Assembly (NCBI RefSeq): GCF_015521605.1
Contig: NZ_WANV01000001.1
Coordinates: 1 to 52,373 of the forward strand
Origin: Thermococcus sp.
Lineage (GTDB): Archaea > Methanobacteriota_B > Thermococci > Thermococcales > Thermococcaceae
Length of the DNA: 52,373 bases
Reading direction: 5' to 3'
Shown: piece after piece, positions 35,530 to 43,696 of the stretch
How positions within the stretch are numbered: position 1 is the first letter of the stretch
Layout of the letters: each line of letters opens with the position of its first letter
The notes under the pieces: generated by a model
Told to the model about the DNA's origin: nothing
Databases searched by the model: none
Seen by the model: the letters and a program-made list of their open reading frames with translations, nothing else
Translations under genes and position numbers: made by a program

Positions 35530-35587
35530 ATCCTCCCCATAAAGCTTAATAGCCCCCATTCTGCAAAAGCTTCAACGGGCGATAGCC

Positions 35588-35845
35588 ATGGACTTTGCGG
35601 TGTTCATGGAGCGGTACGGATACAGGATTCTAATGCTGGTTTTCGGTGCCGCGATACTGGGGATACTTCTCGCACCCTTCGTGATGACGTTCTGGGCCTT
35701 TAGCAGTAGCGGCATCGCGGCGGCTGTTGTGGCCGTGATAGTACTTGCGGTGGGCATCGGGTTGATGTTGGTTCCTAGATTCTGGGATTTTGCCCACAAG
35801 ATGAGGCAGACTCACATCATAGAGGACTGGAACGAGGACAGATAA
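35588..35845 (+). CDS. Small two-helix membrane protein (85 residues)
   Basis: Two hydrophobic segments (about 14-35 and 42-62: VFGAAILGILLAPFVMTFW and IAAAVVAVIVLAVGIGLML) between short charged ends; C-terminus HIIEDWNEDR. ATG at 35588. No family recognised. It lies between two tRNA genes that are read the other way. Confidence 0.72.
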   Translation: MDFAVFMERYGYRILMLVFGAAILGILLAPFVMTFWAFSSSGIAAAVVAVIVLAVGIGLMLVPRFWDFAHKMRQTHIIEDWNEDR

Positions 35846-35930
35846 ACCTCGCTCAGGGATTGCATCTCCTCAATACGGAGAACAAAGATCAGCTGTTCAC
35901 TGTTGACTTTGTCCCAGAAAAAGCCTGTGC

Positions 35931-36008
35931 TGGTGGGGCCGCCGAGATTCGAACTCGGGTCCCCGGCTCCCGAAGCCGGAAGGATAGGCCAAGCTACCCC
36001 ACGGCCCC
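35931..36008 (-). tRNA. tRNA-Pro (CGG)
   Basis: 78 bases including an encoded CCA. Acceptor GGGGCCG pairs with CGGCCCC; anticodon stem CCGGC/GCCGG closes TTCGGGA, anticodon CGG; T arm CCGAG-TTCGAAT-CTCGG. No intron. Confidence 0.95.
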
Positions 36009-36036
36009 ATGCCCGCTGATAAGGGCAGTCGCAGGA

Positions 36037-36047
36037 CTTATAAAGTT
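36037..36047 (-). promoter_or_regulatory. TATA box of tRNA-Pro
   Basis: AACTTTATAAG on the minus strand, 29-39 bases upstream of the tRNA. Confidence 0.6.
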
Positions 36048-36081
36048 TACGGAACAGTCTGATGAAGTGGAGGGAAGCCCC

Positions 36082-37140
36082 TTGAAAATCAGCGTTATAG
36101 TCCCCACATACAACGAACGCGAAAACCTCGAAGAACTCTTTGAGAGAATCAGCAGGGCCTTGAGTGACCACGACTATGAAATCATCGTTGTTGATGACGA
36201 TTCTCCGGATGGGACATGGGAGTTCGCCCAGCAGCTTTCGGAAAAGTATCCCGTCAGGGTCATACGAAGGACTGAGGAGAAAGGTCTCTCTTCTGCCGTT
36301 ATCAGGGGGTTTAAGGAGGCCGAGGGTGACGTTTTCGTCGTCATGGACGCAGACCTTCAGCATCCGCCGGAGGTGATACCCGAGCTCTTGGATGCCATTG
36401 AGAATGGGGCTGATGTGGCGGTGGCCAGCAGGTACGTTCCCGGAGGCGGAGTGAAAAACTGGTACTGGTACCGGAAGCTCATCTCCCGGGGCGCGATTAT
36501 GATAGGCCGTCTCGCACTTCCCAAGATAAGGGACGTCAAAGATCCGGTGAGCGGCTTCTTTGCCCTCAGAAGGGAGGTCGTTGAAGGAGTGGAGCTAAAT
36601 CCCGTCGGGTTTAAGATTCTGATGGAGATTCTGATTAAGGGCAAGTACAGGAAAGTTGCCGAGGTTCCCTTTACCTTTGGCCTGAGACGGGCTGGAGAGA
36701 GCAAGCTCGGAACGAAGACCATGCTGAACTATCTCAGGCACGTCTACCGGCTCATGCGCTGGGAGGGCGAACTGGACAGGCTGATTAAGTTCACCCTTGT
36801 TGGCCTCTCTGGAGTCGTGGTTAACCAGGGTTTTCTGTGGCTCTTTGTTTCGGGTTTCGGCTGGGACAAAATACTGGCCAACATCCCCGCGACCGAGCTG
36901 GCCATCTTGAACAACTTCACCTGGAACGACCTCTGGACCTTCAGGGACCTCAAGGGAAAGCCCCTGTGGAGGAGGCTCGTCAACTTCCACATCGCGGCTC
37001 TGACCGGCGCGGTTGTCCAGTGGATTATCTATGCCGGTCTGGTGCTCCTTGGGATGAACTACCTCGTGGCTAACATGGTTGGTATCGTGGTTTCATTCCT
37101 GGTGCGCTTCCTTGTTAACCGGCACGTGACGTGGGGCTAG
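36082..37140 (+). CDS. Dolichol-phosphate mannose synthase with GtrA-like membrane domain
   Basis: 352 residues from a TTG start at 36082 (GTGGAGGG upstream), the same length I recall for the structurally known Pyrococcus furiosus enzyme. GT2 fold: MKISVIVPTYNERENLEELF, VVDDDSPDGT, and the metal/donor motif D89-A-D91-L-Q93. Residues from about 230 hold four membrane segments of the GtrA type (FTLVGLSGVVVNQGFLWLF...). It moves mannose from GDP-mannose to dolichol phosphate for protein and lipid glycosylation, which fits the many glycosylated surface proteins in this window. Confidence 0.9.
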   Translation: MKISVIVPTYNERENLEELFERISRALSDHDYEIIVVDDDSPDGTWEFAQQLSEKYPVRVIRRTEEKGLSSAVIRGFKEAEGDVFVVMDADLQHPPEVIPELLDAIENGADVAVASRYVPGGGVKNWYWYRKLISRGAIMIGRLALPKIRDVKDPVSGFFALRREVVEGVELNPVGFKILMEILIKGKYRKVAEVPFTFGLRRAGESKLGTKTMLNYLRHVYRLMRWEGELDRLIKFTLVGLSGVVVNQGFLWLFVSGFGWDKILANIPATELAILNNFTWNDLWTFRDLKGKPLWRRLVNFHIAALTGAVVQWIIYAGLVLLGMNYLVANMVGIVVSFLVRFLVNRHVTWG

Positions 37141-37557
37141 CGCCCCTATAACAACCCCCGCCAGCGTCATGAAGTAGACGAAGAACATGACGAGGGCAAA
37201 GTCCTCTCCGGCTTCAGTGGGCAGCTTTTTCGAGATCACTACCGTGGTGAGGATGAAAAAGGTCAGCGTTCCGGGAACTCCCAAAACGACCGTGGAAGCA
37301 AAGAGTAAGAACCCATTGGCGTTTCTCCATCTCCTGTAAAGCCATGTGACCAGTGCTACAGCGATGATCGGGAGCACAAGGAAAAGCAGCTCAAAGAAAT
37401 CGTGGCACCGCAGGTTCCATCCTATGTCCGTAATCCCGGGGCAGAGGCGCTTCCTGAAGAACCATGAGAGATTGAAGTAATCCTCCAGCAGAAAGAGGCC
37501 CGCGGTGATCCATGGTGCAGAAAACCCGAAAATTTTCTCGAAGTCTCCGGTTCTCAT
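37093..37557 (-). CDS. Membrane protein, 154 residues
   Basis: Three to four membrane segments (about 12-25, 53-72, 83-105, 120-140). The loop FFRKRLCPGITDIGWNLRCHDFFE has two Cys. A TATA-like element at 37580-37589 is at leaderless distance from ATG 37557. Its 3' end overlaps the convergent mannosyltransferase gene by 48 bases. No family recognised. Confidence 0.65.
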   Translation of the reverse strand: MRTGDFEKIFGFSAPWITAGLFLLEDYFNLSWFFRKRLCPGITDIGWNLRCHDFFELLFLVLPIIAVALVTWLYRRWRNANGFLLFASTVVLGVPGTLTFFILTTVVISKKLPTEAGEDFALVMFFVYFMTLAGVVIGALAPRHVPVNKEAHQE

Positions 37558-37579
37558 TGTTGATAGTAAGATATGCTGT

Positions 37580-37589
37580 GATATAAATC
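37580..37589. promoter_or_regulatory. Near-symmetric TATA element used in both directions
   Basis: GATATAAATC. Read leftward it suits the leaderless gene at 37557; read rightward it would start a transcript near 37611, the first base of the candidate structured RNA. Confidence 0.4.
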
Positions 37590-37610
37590 TTAGGGTACTA
37601 TCCGTTTATT

Positions 37611-37720
37611 TGCTCTGGGGGTTACGCACCGCTCTCTGTCGTTTTCTGACCCCCGAAGGGGACGGTGGGTGCTCCGTGTGTCACTCGGTTACGTTACACT
37701 CCAGAGGGTTTCTCACATTG
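37611..37720 (+). ncRNA. Candidate structured non-coding RNA
   Basis: CTCTGGGG (37613-37620) pairs with CTCCAGAG (37699-37706) through one G-U, closing a GC-rich domain. Inside are CACCG/CGGTG (37627-37631 with 37663-37667) and a CCCC-GAA-GGGG hairpin. A TATA-like element sits 22-31 bases upstream. No open frame with a good ribosome site covers it. After the closing stem comes GAG-GGTTT-CTC-ACA, reminiscent of an H/ACA tail, but no guide pocket was defined. Confidence 0.35.
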
Positions 37721-37752
37721 TGGGTTCATATGGGCATCAGTGGACACTTCAA

Positions 37753-37764
37753 CCTTTAAATACT
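37753..37764 (+). promoter_or_regulatory. TATA box of the KaiC-like gene
   Basis: CCTTTAAATACT, about 35-46 bases before the ATG at 37799. Confidence 0.6.
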
Positions 37765-37798
37765 CTTGGAGCGTTTATGTAGTACGGAGGGTGTGGTT

Positions 37799-38512
37799 AT
37801 GTACGTGGGAGAACTCCTCAAGAGCCTTGACAAGGTTTCAACTGGCGTTCCGGGACTTGACGATCTCATCGGTGGGGGATTCATCCCGGGCAGGGTTTAC
37901 CTTATAATCGGCCCCCCCGGAAGCGGGAAGACGACCTTTGGAATTCAGTTTCTTGTTGAGGGTGCTAAAAACGGCGAGAAGGGACTGTTCGTGTCCCTTC
38001 TGGAGCATCCAAAGATAATAACCCAGGACATGCTGAGGTACAACTTTGGTCTCCTTACCCATCTCCAGTCGAAGAGGATACTCTTCTACGACATGGGAGA
38101 GAGCATCTTTGGCGCTGGAAGGAGGTTCACCTGGAGCGAGATACTTGAGAACATCCTCCACATCATCGAGGCGGAGGACGTCAAGAGGGTCGTCATAGAC
38201 TCTTTCACCTCGCTGGAGTACTCGGTCCTTGACCCCGAGCACAAGAGGATGGCCCTGGGCAGGTTCATAAGAAAGCTCCACGAGAGGGGGGTCACGTGCC
38301 TCATAATAGCCGAGATGATGAACTCGGAAACCTACACTGAGGATTACTATCTCTCCGACGGCGTTATAGTCCTCCACCACTTCATGAGGAACTATCAAAT
38401 GGTGCGGGCCCTGCAGGTTCTGAAGATGCACGGTGTTGCCCACGACAGCAACCTCAAGAAGCTCCGCTTCACTGAGGAGGGGCTCAAGGTCTATCCTGAG
38501 GCACCGTTCTGA
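37799..38512 (+). CDS. KaiC-like RecA-superfamily ATPase
   Basis: 237 residues, a single KaiC domain. Walker A GPPGSGKTT at 38-46; Walker B-like RVVIDSFTSLE near 133-143. The GVPGLDDLIGGG start is typical. Archaeal single-domain KaiC-like proteins are mostly uncharacterised signalling ATPases. ATG at 37799 with GGAGGGTG upstream. Followed 9 bases later by an unknown gene, so the two probably act together. Confidence 0.87.
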   Translation: MYVGELLKSLDKVSTGVPGLDDLIGGGFIPGRVYLIIGPPGSGKTTFGIQFLVEGAKNGEKGLFVSLLEHPKIITQDMLRYNFGLLTHLQSKRILFYDMGESIFGAGRRFTWSEILENILHIIEAEDVKRVVIDSFTSLEYSVLDPEHKRMALGRFIRKLHERGVTCLIIAEMMNSETYTEDYYLSDGVIVLHHFMRNYQMVRALQVLKMHGVAHDSNLKKLRFTEEGLKVYPEAPF

Positions 38513-38521
38513 GGTGGAAAC

Positions 38522-38926
38522 ATGGAGGATGTGAAGAAGCTCGTTCAGGAGGCCTACAAGTTCGGCTACTTCGTGGGCTACAAGGGACACAGTGAGTGGG
38601 CGGAGTGGGTTCGCGAGCGCAGGGAGAGACTTTATGCGAGGGCGCAGGAGCTCGGCGTTTATGAGCTCGTAAAGAATGCCTACAACCGTGGAAAAGCGGA
38701 CGGGGCGAAGAAGAGGGAGGAGGAGATAAGAAAGGGGTTGGAAAAAGAGACTACAGGCGAGGAGCGCCCGAGACCGAAGACGGCCCTCCCCGAGAGTGAA
38801 GGGGAGGGGACGGGTGAGGTGGAGTTTGCACGCTTCCTTGAAACCACCCGGCTTTTCCTTCCCCCCGACCTTCTGGACACCCTGAAGCACCTGAAGCCGC
38901 CAAAGATGCTCCACATTGGTCGCTGA
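38522..38926 (+). CDS. Conserved hypothetical partner of the KaiC-like gene
   Basis: 134 residues. N-terminal helical part (EAYKFGYFVGYKGHSEWAEWVRERRERLYARA), a Glu/Lys/Pro-rich linker at about 60-100, then a short C-terminal part (FLPPDLLDTLKHLKPPKMLHIGR). ATG at 38522 with GAGGTGG upstream. No family recognised; the co-transcription with the KaiC-like gene is the main clue. Confidence 0.75.
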   Translation: MEDVKKLVQEAYKFGYFVGYKGHSEWAEWVRERRERLYARAQELGVYELVKNAYNRGKADGAKKREEEIRKGLEKETTGEERPRPKTALPESEGEGTGEVEFARFLETTRLFLPPDLLDTLKHLKPPKMLHIGR

Positions 38927-38947
38927 TTTCTCCTTTTCATGCGAGCA

Positions 38948-38957
38948 GCTTAAATAT
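38948..38957 (+). promoter_or_regulatory. TATA box of the peptidase gene
   Basis: GCTTAAATAT, 31-40 bases before the ATG at 38988. It supports that start over upstream in-frame codons. Confidence 0.55.
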
Positions 38958-38987
38958 CTCCTGGGAGACTATCCTTGGGGGATACTC

Positions 38988-40676
38988 ATGAAGCGCTTTT
39001 TAAAAGAAGCCGAGGTTTTTGATTCCTCGAAGGTTCTCCACTACATAGCCGAGATAAGCCAGTTCCACAGGATACAGGGTTCGAAAGAACTTCCGGAGGC
39101 GGTTCGCTTCATCAGGGAGGAGCTGAGGATATGGGGGGTTAATACGGAGCTCTACGAGGAGTTCTACGACGGCAAAAGCTGGTTCCTGACCCTCAAGTCC
39201 CCCATCGCGTGGGACTTAGTTCATGGGAAGGTTGAGGTTCTGGATAAGACTCTAACCACCTCTCAAAGTCCCCTCGTCGTCATGGCGCACTCTCCGGGCG
39301 GAAAGGCTGTGGGTGAAGTGGTTCACATAGCCCGCGGGGAGGACTGGGAGAACGCAGGGGGAAAGATAGTCCTGGTTGGTAAGGACTGGCGCGACGCCTA
39401 CAGGAGGGCCAATGAGGCCGGGGCGGCGGGATTCATAGCCTACCGTGAGGGGACTGGAGAGGCCATACCGTACATCGGCCTGTTCCTTACCAAGGACGAC
39501 CTTGGGTGGGCAAGAATCCCGGCCGTTGCCATCCCCGAAAGCCTGGCAAGGGCCATAATAGGGAAACTTAACTCAGGGGAGAGTGTTGAGGCCAGGATCG
39601 AGGTCGAGGTCCAGGTAAACGAGCGTCAGGTTCTTCCGATTCTCTACGCCGAGATAGGCAAGGAGCCGTTCATCCTCTTCACCGCCCACATCTGCCATCC
39701 GAAGCCCGGCGCCAACGACAACGCCAGCGGGAGTGCGATGCTTATGGAGCTGGCGAGGGTTCTCGGCAGGCTCTACGACGACTCGTTCCGCTTCGGCTTT
39801 GCCTTCCTCTGGATTCCGGAGTACTACGGAACCCAGGCCTTCGTGAAGAGGTACGCCGAACTTGAGAAGTACTACGCGGTCATAAACCTCGACATGGTGG
39901 CTGGGAGTGAGGACAGGGCCGGCTCAACGGTGATGCTCGTAAGAACCCCACTGTCGAGATTCTCGGTGGTCTCGGGGCTTCTTGAGTACTTTCTTGGGCT
40001 TTCAAACGCCGCTGGAAAGAGCTTCTCGGGAAGCCCGATGCCGCGCTTGAAGCTCAAGAGCTATCCCTACGAGATGGGCAGCGACCACGACGTTTTCAAC
40101 TTCTTCGGAGTCCCCTCCGTGATGCCCATCACCTGGCCGGACAGGTTCTACCACTCCAGCGAGGACACCGTTGAAAAGGTGAGCAAAGTCAGCATAGAGG
40201 TCATCGGCAGGGCGGTTCTGGCCACCGCTCTGGCACTTGCCAAGGCGCCTGAAGAGGAACTCCAGCGCTTTGCGCGCGGCTACGCCATGAAGTACCTCGG
40301 TGAACTCTCCATGGAGAGGGACACGGAAAACGCGGAAAAGCTTGTGATGATGGGCCTGGCCAGGGATTCGCGCTTCCTTGGTATCGAGAGCGGGCATCCA
40401 TTTGAGAAAAGGCCGTGGATGAGGTGGGTGCGGAAGGGCAGGGTCTCGGGCGAGCTCATAAAGAGCATCGATGAGGGGGCCTATGAGGAATTCAGGAGGC
40501 TGACAAAGGACAGAAAGATACTCGTGCACCTCCACGAGCTCCTGATGCTCGGTGAACTCCTCCCAAAGGAGGAATCCATGCATGCACTAAAGGAAGAGTT
40601 CGGGGATGTTGAAGAAGAGAAGCTCGAAAGACTCCTGGCCCTGATGGAGAAGACGGGGATTATAGAAAAGCTCTAG
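38988..40676 (+). CDS. DUF4910/M28-type zinc aminopeptidase
   Basis: 562 residues. A PA-like insertion (ANEAGAAGFIAYREG near 145) comes before the metal core. Motif HICHPKPGANDNASG (His234, Asp244) with Glu278 (IPEYYG), Asp302 (NLDMVAG) and a later His (FYHSSEDT) gives the two-zinc site of M28 and DUF4910 peptidases. The last 130 residues are helical and may be a wHTH-like end (LERLLALMEKTGIIEKL). No signal peptide, so it acts inside the cell. Its stop overlaps the convergent regulator's stop by 3 bases. Confidence 0.85.
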   Translation: MKRFLKEAEVFDSSKVLHYIAEISQFHRIQGSKELPEAVRFIREELRIWGVNTELYEEFYDGKSWFLTLKSPIAWDLVHGKVEVLDKTLTTSQSPLVVMAHSPGGKAVGEVVHIARGEDWENAGGKIVLVGKDWRDAYRRANEAGAAGFIAYREGTGEAIPYIGLFLTKDDLGWARIPAVAIPESLARAIIGKLNSGESVEARIEVEVQVNERQVLPILYAEIGKEPFILFTAHICHPKPGANDNASGSAMLMELARVLGRLYDDSFRFGFAFLWIPEYYGTQAFVKRYAELEKYYAVINLDMVAGSEDRAGSTVMLVRTPLSRFSVVSGLLEYFLGLSNAAGKSFSGSPMPRLKLKSYPYEMGSDHDVFNFFGVPSVMPITWPDRFYHSSEDTVEKVSKVSIEVIGRAVLATALALAKAPEEELQRFARGYAMKYLGELSMERDTENAEKLVMMGLARDSRFLGIESGHPFEKRPWMRWVRKGRVSGELIKSIDEGAYEEFRRLTKDRKILVHLHELLMLGELLPKEESMHALKEEFGDVEEEKLERLLALMEKTGIIEKL

Positions 40677-41014
40677 TTCCTCTGCTTGGAGGTGTTCTTG
40701 AGCTCCTTTTCGATTTCGTTTATCCTCTTTATCAGGTTCTCCTTGATGCTTTCGAGAACCTCGCTCGGTGAGACAGCGGTGTAGACGTAGCCCAGCCATC
40801 CCTGCTCGATGAGTTTTCTCTTGAGTATCCCCTTGCGGTACAGGCTCAGGACGTGCTCCCTAACCGAGCGCTCGCTTATGCCGAGTTCCCTCTGTATCTC
40901 AGTTATCCTCATGGGCTCGCTCTTCTCAAGTAGGAGGCGATATATCCTCAGCTCCGTCTTCTTAACACCAAGCGAACGAAGCAGTGCCTCAAGCCTCTCG
41001 TAGACGTCGCTCAT
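40673..41014 (-). CDS. Winged-helix transcriptional regulator
   Basis: 113 residues: wHTH (KTELRIYRLLLEKSEPMRITEIQRELGISERSVREHVLSLYRKGIL), similar to TrmB-type heads, followed by a C-terminal coiled helix (ESIKENLIKRINEIEKELKN). ATG at 41014 with AGGTGAC 6 bases upstream; the TATA-like ATAAAAGTAT (41031-41041) supports it. Confidence 0.82.
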   Translation of the reverse strand: MSDVYERLEALLRSLGVKKTELRIYRLLLEKSEPMRITEIQRELGISERSVREHVLSLYRKGILKRKLIEQGWLGYVYTAVSPSEVLESIKENLIKRINEIEKELKNTSKQRN

Positions 41015-41116
41015 CTTCGGGTCACCTGATATACTTTTATCCCACCTATGAAGTATTCCCTTCATACCTTAATAAACTTTGCCCGTGAACGCGATAAAAA
41101 CGCCCCTCCATTGTCT

Positions 41117-41764
41117 CTAGAGTGGAACGCGCCCCAAGTAAATGCCTTCAGGCAGGAAAGCTTCACCCTCCCTGGAATCCTTCAGAAAGGGTATCATCTT
41201 TATTCCCTGCCTCACATCAAAGCCCTCGATGAAGGGGTTGATCGTGGGGAGAATGAGAAACCTTCCCACCCGGAAGAAGATCTTGGTCTTCCTGGATGCC
41301 CCTCCGCTCTTGAACGTGTACGCGGGATGTATGTGCCCCAGGTAGCCCTCCGAAAACTCAACGTCGGGCAGGTTTGTATGCCCGTGGAGGAATATCAAGC
41401 CATCCATAAGCGCGTGCTCAACAACCTCGACATGGGGGAACTTCCCGGCAACCTCCTCAATCCTGCCGTCATGGTTCCCCTTGGTAATCATCGTGGGTAT
41501 CCCCCGGAGATCCGAGAAGAAACCCATGAGAAGGCGCTTCATCGTGAAGCTCAGGCCTATCGGTTCCTTGAGGTCCCCGAGGATAACGAGCAGGTCCGGG
41601 TCTTTTTCGACTATGAACTCTGCGAGCCTCTCCTCAAAGTGAGTCCGTATCCTCAATCCCCGTGAGAGCTCAAAGCCGATGTGGGGATCTGCTATTAGAA
41701 GAGTCCTCCCCCGGGAAGTCTCAATCTCCATTGAGAGCCGCTCGAAGGCTTCAAAAGAGTACAT
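41117..41764 (-). CDS. Calcineurin-like metallophosphoesterase (COG1407 type)
   Basis: 215 residues. Metal ligands Asp26-x-His28 (ADPHIG), Asp64 (GDLK), GNHD and later HGH and GHIHP motifs, a full set for a two-metal phosphoesterase. The archaeal family resembles ICC/YkuE-type enzymes; the substrate is unknown. ATG at 41764 has CCGGTGG upstream; an upstream start at 41803 is unlikely. Follows rpl41e on the same strand with a 38-base gap, so they may share a transcript. Confidence 0.86.
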   Translation of the reverse strand: MYSFEAFERLSMEIETSRGRTLLIADPHIGFELSRGLRIRTHFEERLAEFIVEKDPDLLVILGDLKEPIGLSFTMKRLLMGFFSDLRGIPTMITKGNHDGRIEEVAGKFPHVEVVEHALMDGLIFLHGHTNLPDVEFSEGYLGHIHPAYTFKSGGASRKTKIFFRVGRFLILPTINPFIEGFDVRQGIKMIPFLKDSREGEAFLPEGIYLGRVPL

Positions 41765-41802
41765 GGAACCACCGGACAAAACGGTGGAGAAAAGGAGGAG
41801 CA

Positions 41803-41916
41803 TCAGATGAGTCCGCGCTCCTTCCTGCGCTGCCTCTTGAGTCTCCTAATCCTCTTCTTGATCCACTTCCACCTCATCCTTCCCTTCTTCTTCCACTTCC
41901 TTGGGCGCCTCTTCAT
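41803..41916 (-). CDS. rpl41e: Ribosomal protein L41e
   Basis: 37 residues, [19 protein letters not shown]..., almost entirely Lys, Arg and Trp, a single basic helix in the large subunit. GGGGTGAT lies just upstream of ATG 41916. A TATA-like GCTTAAAAAGGA is at 41961-41972. Confidence 0.93.
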
Positions 41917-42272
41917 GATCATCACCCCTGACTTTTCTCTCCAGCCATAGCTCCAGCGGTTCCTTTTTAAGCTTTTCCATGGGGAAAGGTCAGCCACCTC
42001 CGAACCGTCGAAAAGCTGCCCCACTGCCCCAACCGCTCCCAAAAGCCGTGTGGAAGGAGGTTTTGACTTTCATGATTTTCCACGTTTTTTGACCCTTTTT
42101 GTGGCCGGAATTAGCCAACCTGACACGTTAAAAGTAGATGCGTTGTCCTGAATATCGCAATAATGTAAAAATGATTGTGACTTTGCAAACAATCGGATTA
42201 GGCCAATATGCACTTTGGAATGCTTGTCCGCTAACCTTATCTATTCCAAGGGCAACTTGGAGTGGTGATAGC
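41917..42272. other. Gene-free stretch between rpl41e and the nitrilase gene
   Basis: About 350 bases. Contains the rpl41e promoter (41961-41972, leftward), two TTTTGAC direct repeats 26 bases apart (42061-42067, 42087-42093), a TATA-like GTTAAAAG near 42127 and a weaker AACCTTAT at 42233-42240 before the nitrilase. The nitrilase frame runs open back to 42138, but that extension has no counterpart I know in the family. Confidence 0.4.
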
Positions 42273-43067
42273 ATGAAGGTGGCATACGTCCAGATGGAGC
42301 CGGTTCTCCTTGAGCCCGAGGTGAACTACTCCAGGGCAGAGGAGATGATTCGCGAGGCCGTGGATAGGGGGGCCAAACTCGTGGTTTTGCCGGAGCTCTT
42401 TGATACCGGCTACAACTTCGAGAGCAGGAGTGAGGTCGAGGAAGTGGCCGGGGAGATACCGGACGGCCCCACTACGCGGTTTCTGGCCGAGCTTTCACGT
42501 GAACTTGACGTGTTCATAGTTGCCGGGACGGCCGAAAAGGACGAGAAGGGCAGGCTCTACAACTCCGCCGTGATGACGGGCCCGATAGGTAGCGGCTACA
42601 TAGGTAAGTACCGCAAGGTTCACCTGTTCTACCGGGAGAAGCTCTTCTTTGAGCCGGGCAACCTCGGCTTTCACGTCTTCAATATCGGCATCGCCAAGGT
42701 TGGGGTGATGATATGTTTTGACTGGTTCTTCCCGGAATCTGCCAGAACCCTTGCCCTGAAGGGGGCTGACATCATAGCTCACCCGAGCAACCTCGTGATG
42801 CCCTACGCCCCGAGGGCGATGCCGATCAGAGCTCTGGAGAACCGTGTTTACACTATAACCGCCAACAGAATAGGCGAGGAAAGGGGTCTGCGCTTTATAG
42901 GCAAGAGCACGATAGCATCACCCAGGGCCGAGGTGCTGGCCGTGGGGAGCGAGGATAAAGAAGAGGTCGCCGTCGTCGAGGTTGACCTTGAGCTTGCGAG
43001 GGACAAGCGGCTCAACGACATCAACGACATCTTCAGGGACAGACGACCTGAGTTCTACTCACTGTGA
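42273..43067 (+). CDS. Nitrilase-superfamily amidohydrolase
   Basis: 264 residues. Triad Glu41 (LPELFDTGY), Lys115 (YRKVHLF) and Cys148 (MICFDWFFPE). Close in length and motifs to the Pyrococcus abyssi nitrilase, which acts on small aliphatic nitriles; omega-amidase or carbamoylase activity cannot be excluded. ATG at 42273 with GAGTGGTGAT upstream. Single gene. Confidence 0.92.
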   Translation: MKVAYVQMEPVLLEPEVNYSRAEEMIREAVDRGAKLVVLPELFDTGYNFESRSEVEEVAGEIPDGPTTRFLAELSRELDVFIVAGTAEKDEKGRLYNSAVMTGPIGSGYIGKYRKVHLFYREKLFFEPGNLGFHVFNIGIAKVGVMICFDWFFPESARTLALKGADIIAHPSNLVMPYAPRAMPIRALENRVYTITANRIGEERGLRFIGKSTIASPRAEVLAVGSEDKEEVAVVEVDLELARDKRLNDINDIFRDRRPEFYSL

Positions 43068-43140
43068 TAATATCTGTTTTATCCCCCTCTCTGTATTTTG
43101 GAATGTTTGCATCTTTTTTGCCCCAGTTATGGGACGTTAC

Positions 43141-43166
43141 CAACCATGTTGTAATGTTGCCAACAT
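43141..43166. repeat. Two overlapping-style dyads
   Basis: CAAC-CAT-GTTG (43141-43151) followed by ATGTTG-C-CAACAT (43154-43166). They share the half-site CAAC/GTTG in the 239-bp gene-free gap before the gene at 43307. No other feature in that gap is convincing apart from the TATA-like GTATTTTAAG at 43276-43285. Confidence 0.35.
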
Positions 43167-43306
43167 CGGTGGGGCGGTATTCAATAACATCCAATGGAAT
43201 TAACCACCCGTTGGAAAATCTACATAAAACTCGCTCCAGAGGGCTCTATTCCTCGTTTGGTGTGCCCTTCCGAAAGTATTTTAAGAACTAAGGCAATATG
43301 TGGTAG

Positions 43307-43696
43307 ATGATGGCGAGAAAAAGGAGGTACATCCTTTTGATTGCACCCGTTGCGATTGCCCTCGTGATTGGGCTAGTGGTTAATGCCGAGATGTTCCCGG
43401 CTGACTATTCCTATCAGAAGGGACTCTTCGGGCCCCATAACGTCCAGGCCGAGCTTCTTCCGGCGAATTCCCATATACGAGGCCAGATAATAGCCAAGAA
43501 TCCGTTTTCGGCCTATGTGGTCGTCTCAAAGTCCGGCTACTTTGAGGACGTTAACGGGGACAACGTCGTTCTCAGCTGGGAAAACGTCACGGAGGTTGAC
43601 CTTGATTTCAACGTCCCCTCTGGGAACTACTATCTCGTAATCAAAAACGGCAACGTTAGCCAGGAAATAGAGATGAGGTTCAAAGCGGACGGCTGA
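43307..43696 (+). CDS. Membrane-anchored secreted protein, 129 residues
   Basis: One N-terminal membrane segment (YILLIAPVAIALVIGLVVNA) then a small beta-rich outside domain with RGQIIAKNPFSAYVVVSKSG and NGNVSQEIEMRF. ATG at 43307 (or 43310) is close to leaderless distance from GTATTTTAAG. Its 3' end overlaps the convergent methyltransferase by 17 bases. No family recognised. Confidence 0.7.
   Translation: MMARKRRYILLIAPVAIALVIGLVVNAEMFPADYSYQKGLFGPHNVQAELLPANSHIRGQIIAKNPFSAYVVVSKSGYFEDVNGDNVVLSWENVTEVDLDFNVPSGNYYLVIKNGNVSQEIEMRFKADG

Noticed and set aside
35850-35915. Possible second C/D box sRNA on the minus strand (two CTGA strings)
   Set aside because: No acceptable box C and no 10-14 nt guide between boxes; it lacks a closing stem.
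37838-38914. A 358-codon minus-strand frame opposite the KaiC-like gene and its partner
   Set aside because: Antisense shadow of a gene with clear Walker motifs; no domain, no promoter.
42138-42272. N-terminal extension of the nitrilase gene by 45 codons
   Set aside because: The family starts at MKVAYVQMEP; a ribosome site precedes the ATG at 42273, and the extension has no family-like sequence.
43064-43291. 75-codon plus-strand frame after the nitrilase gene
   Set aside because: No ribosome site, unusual codon use, AT-rich gap with palindromes; better read as non-coding.
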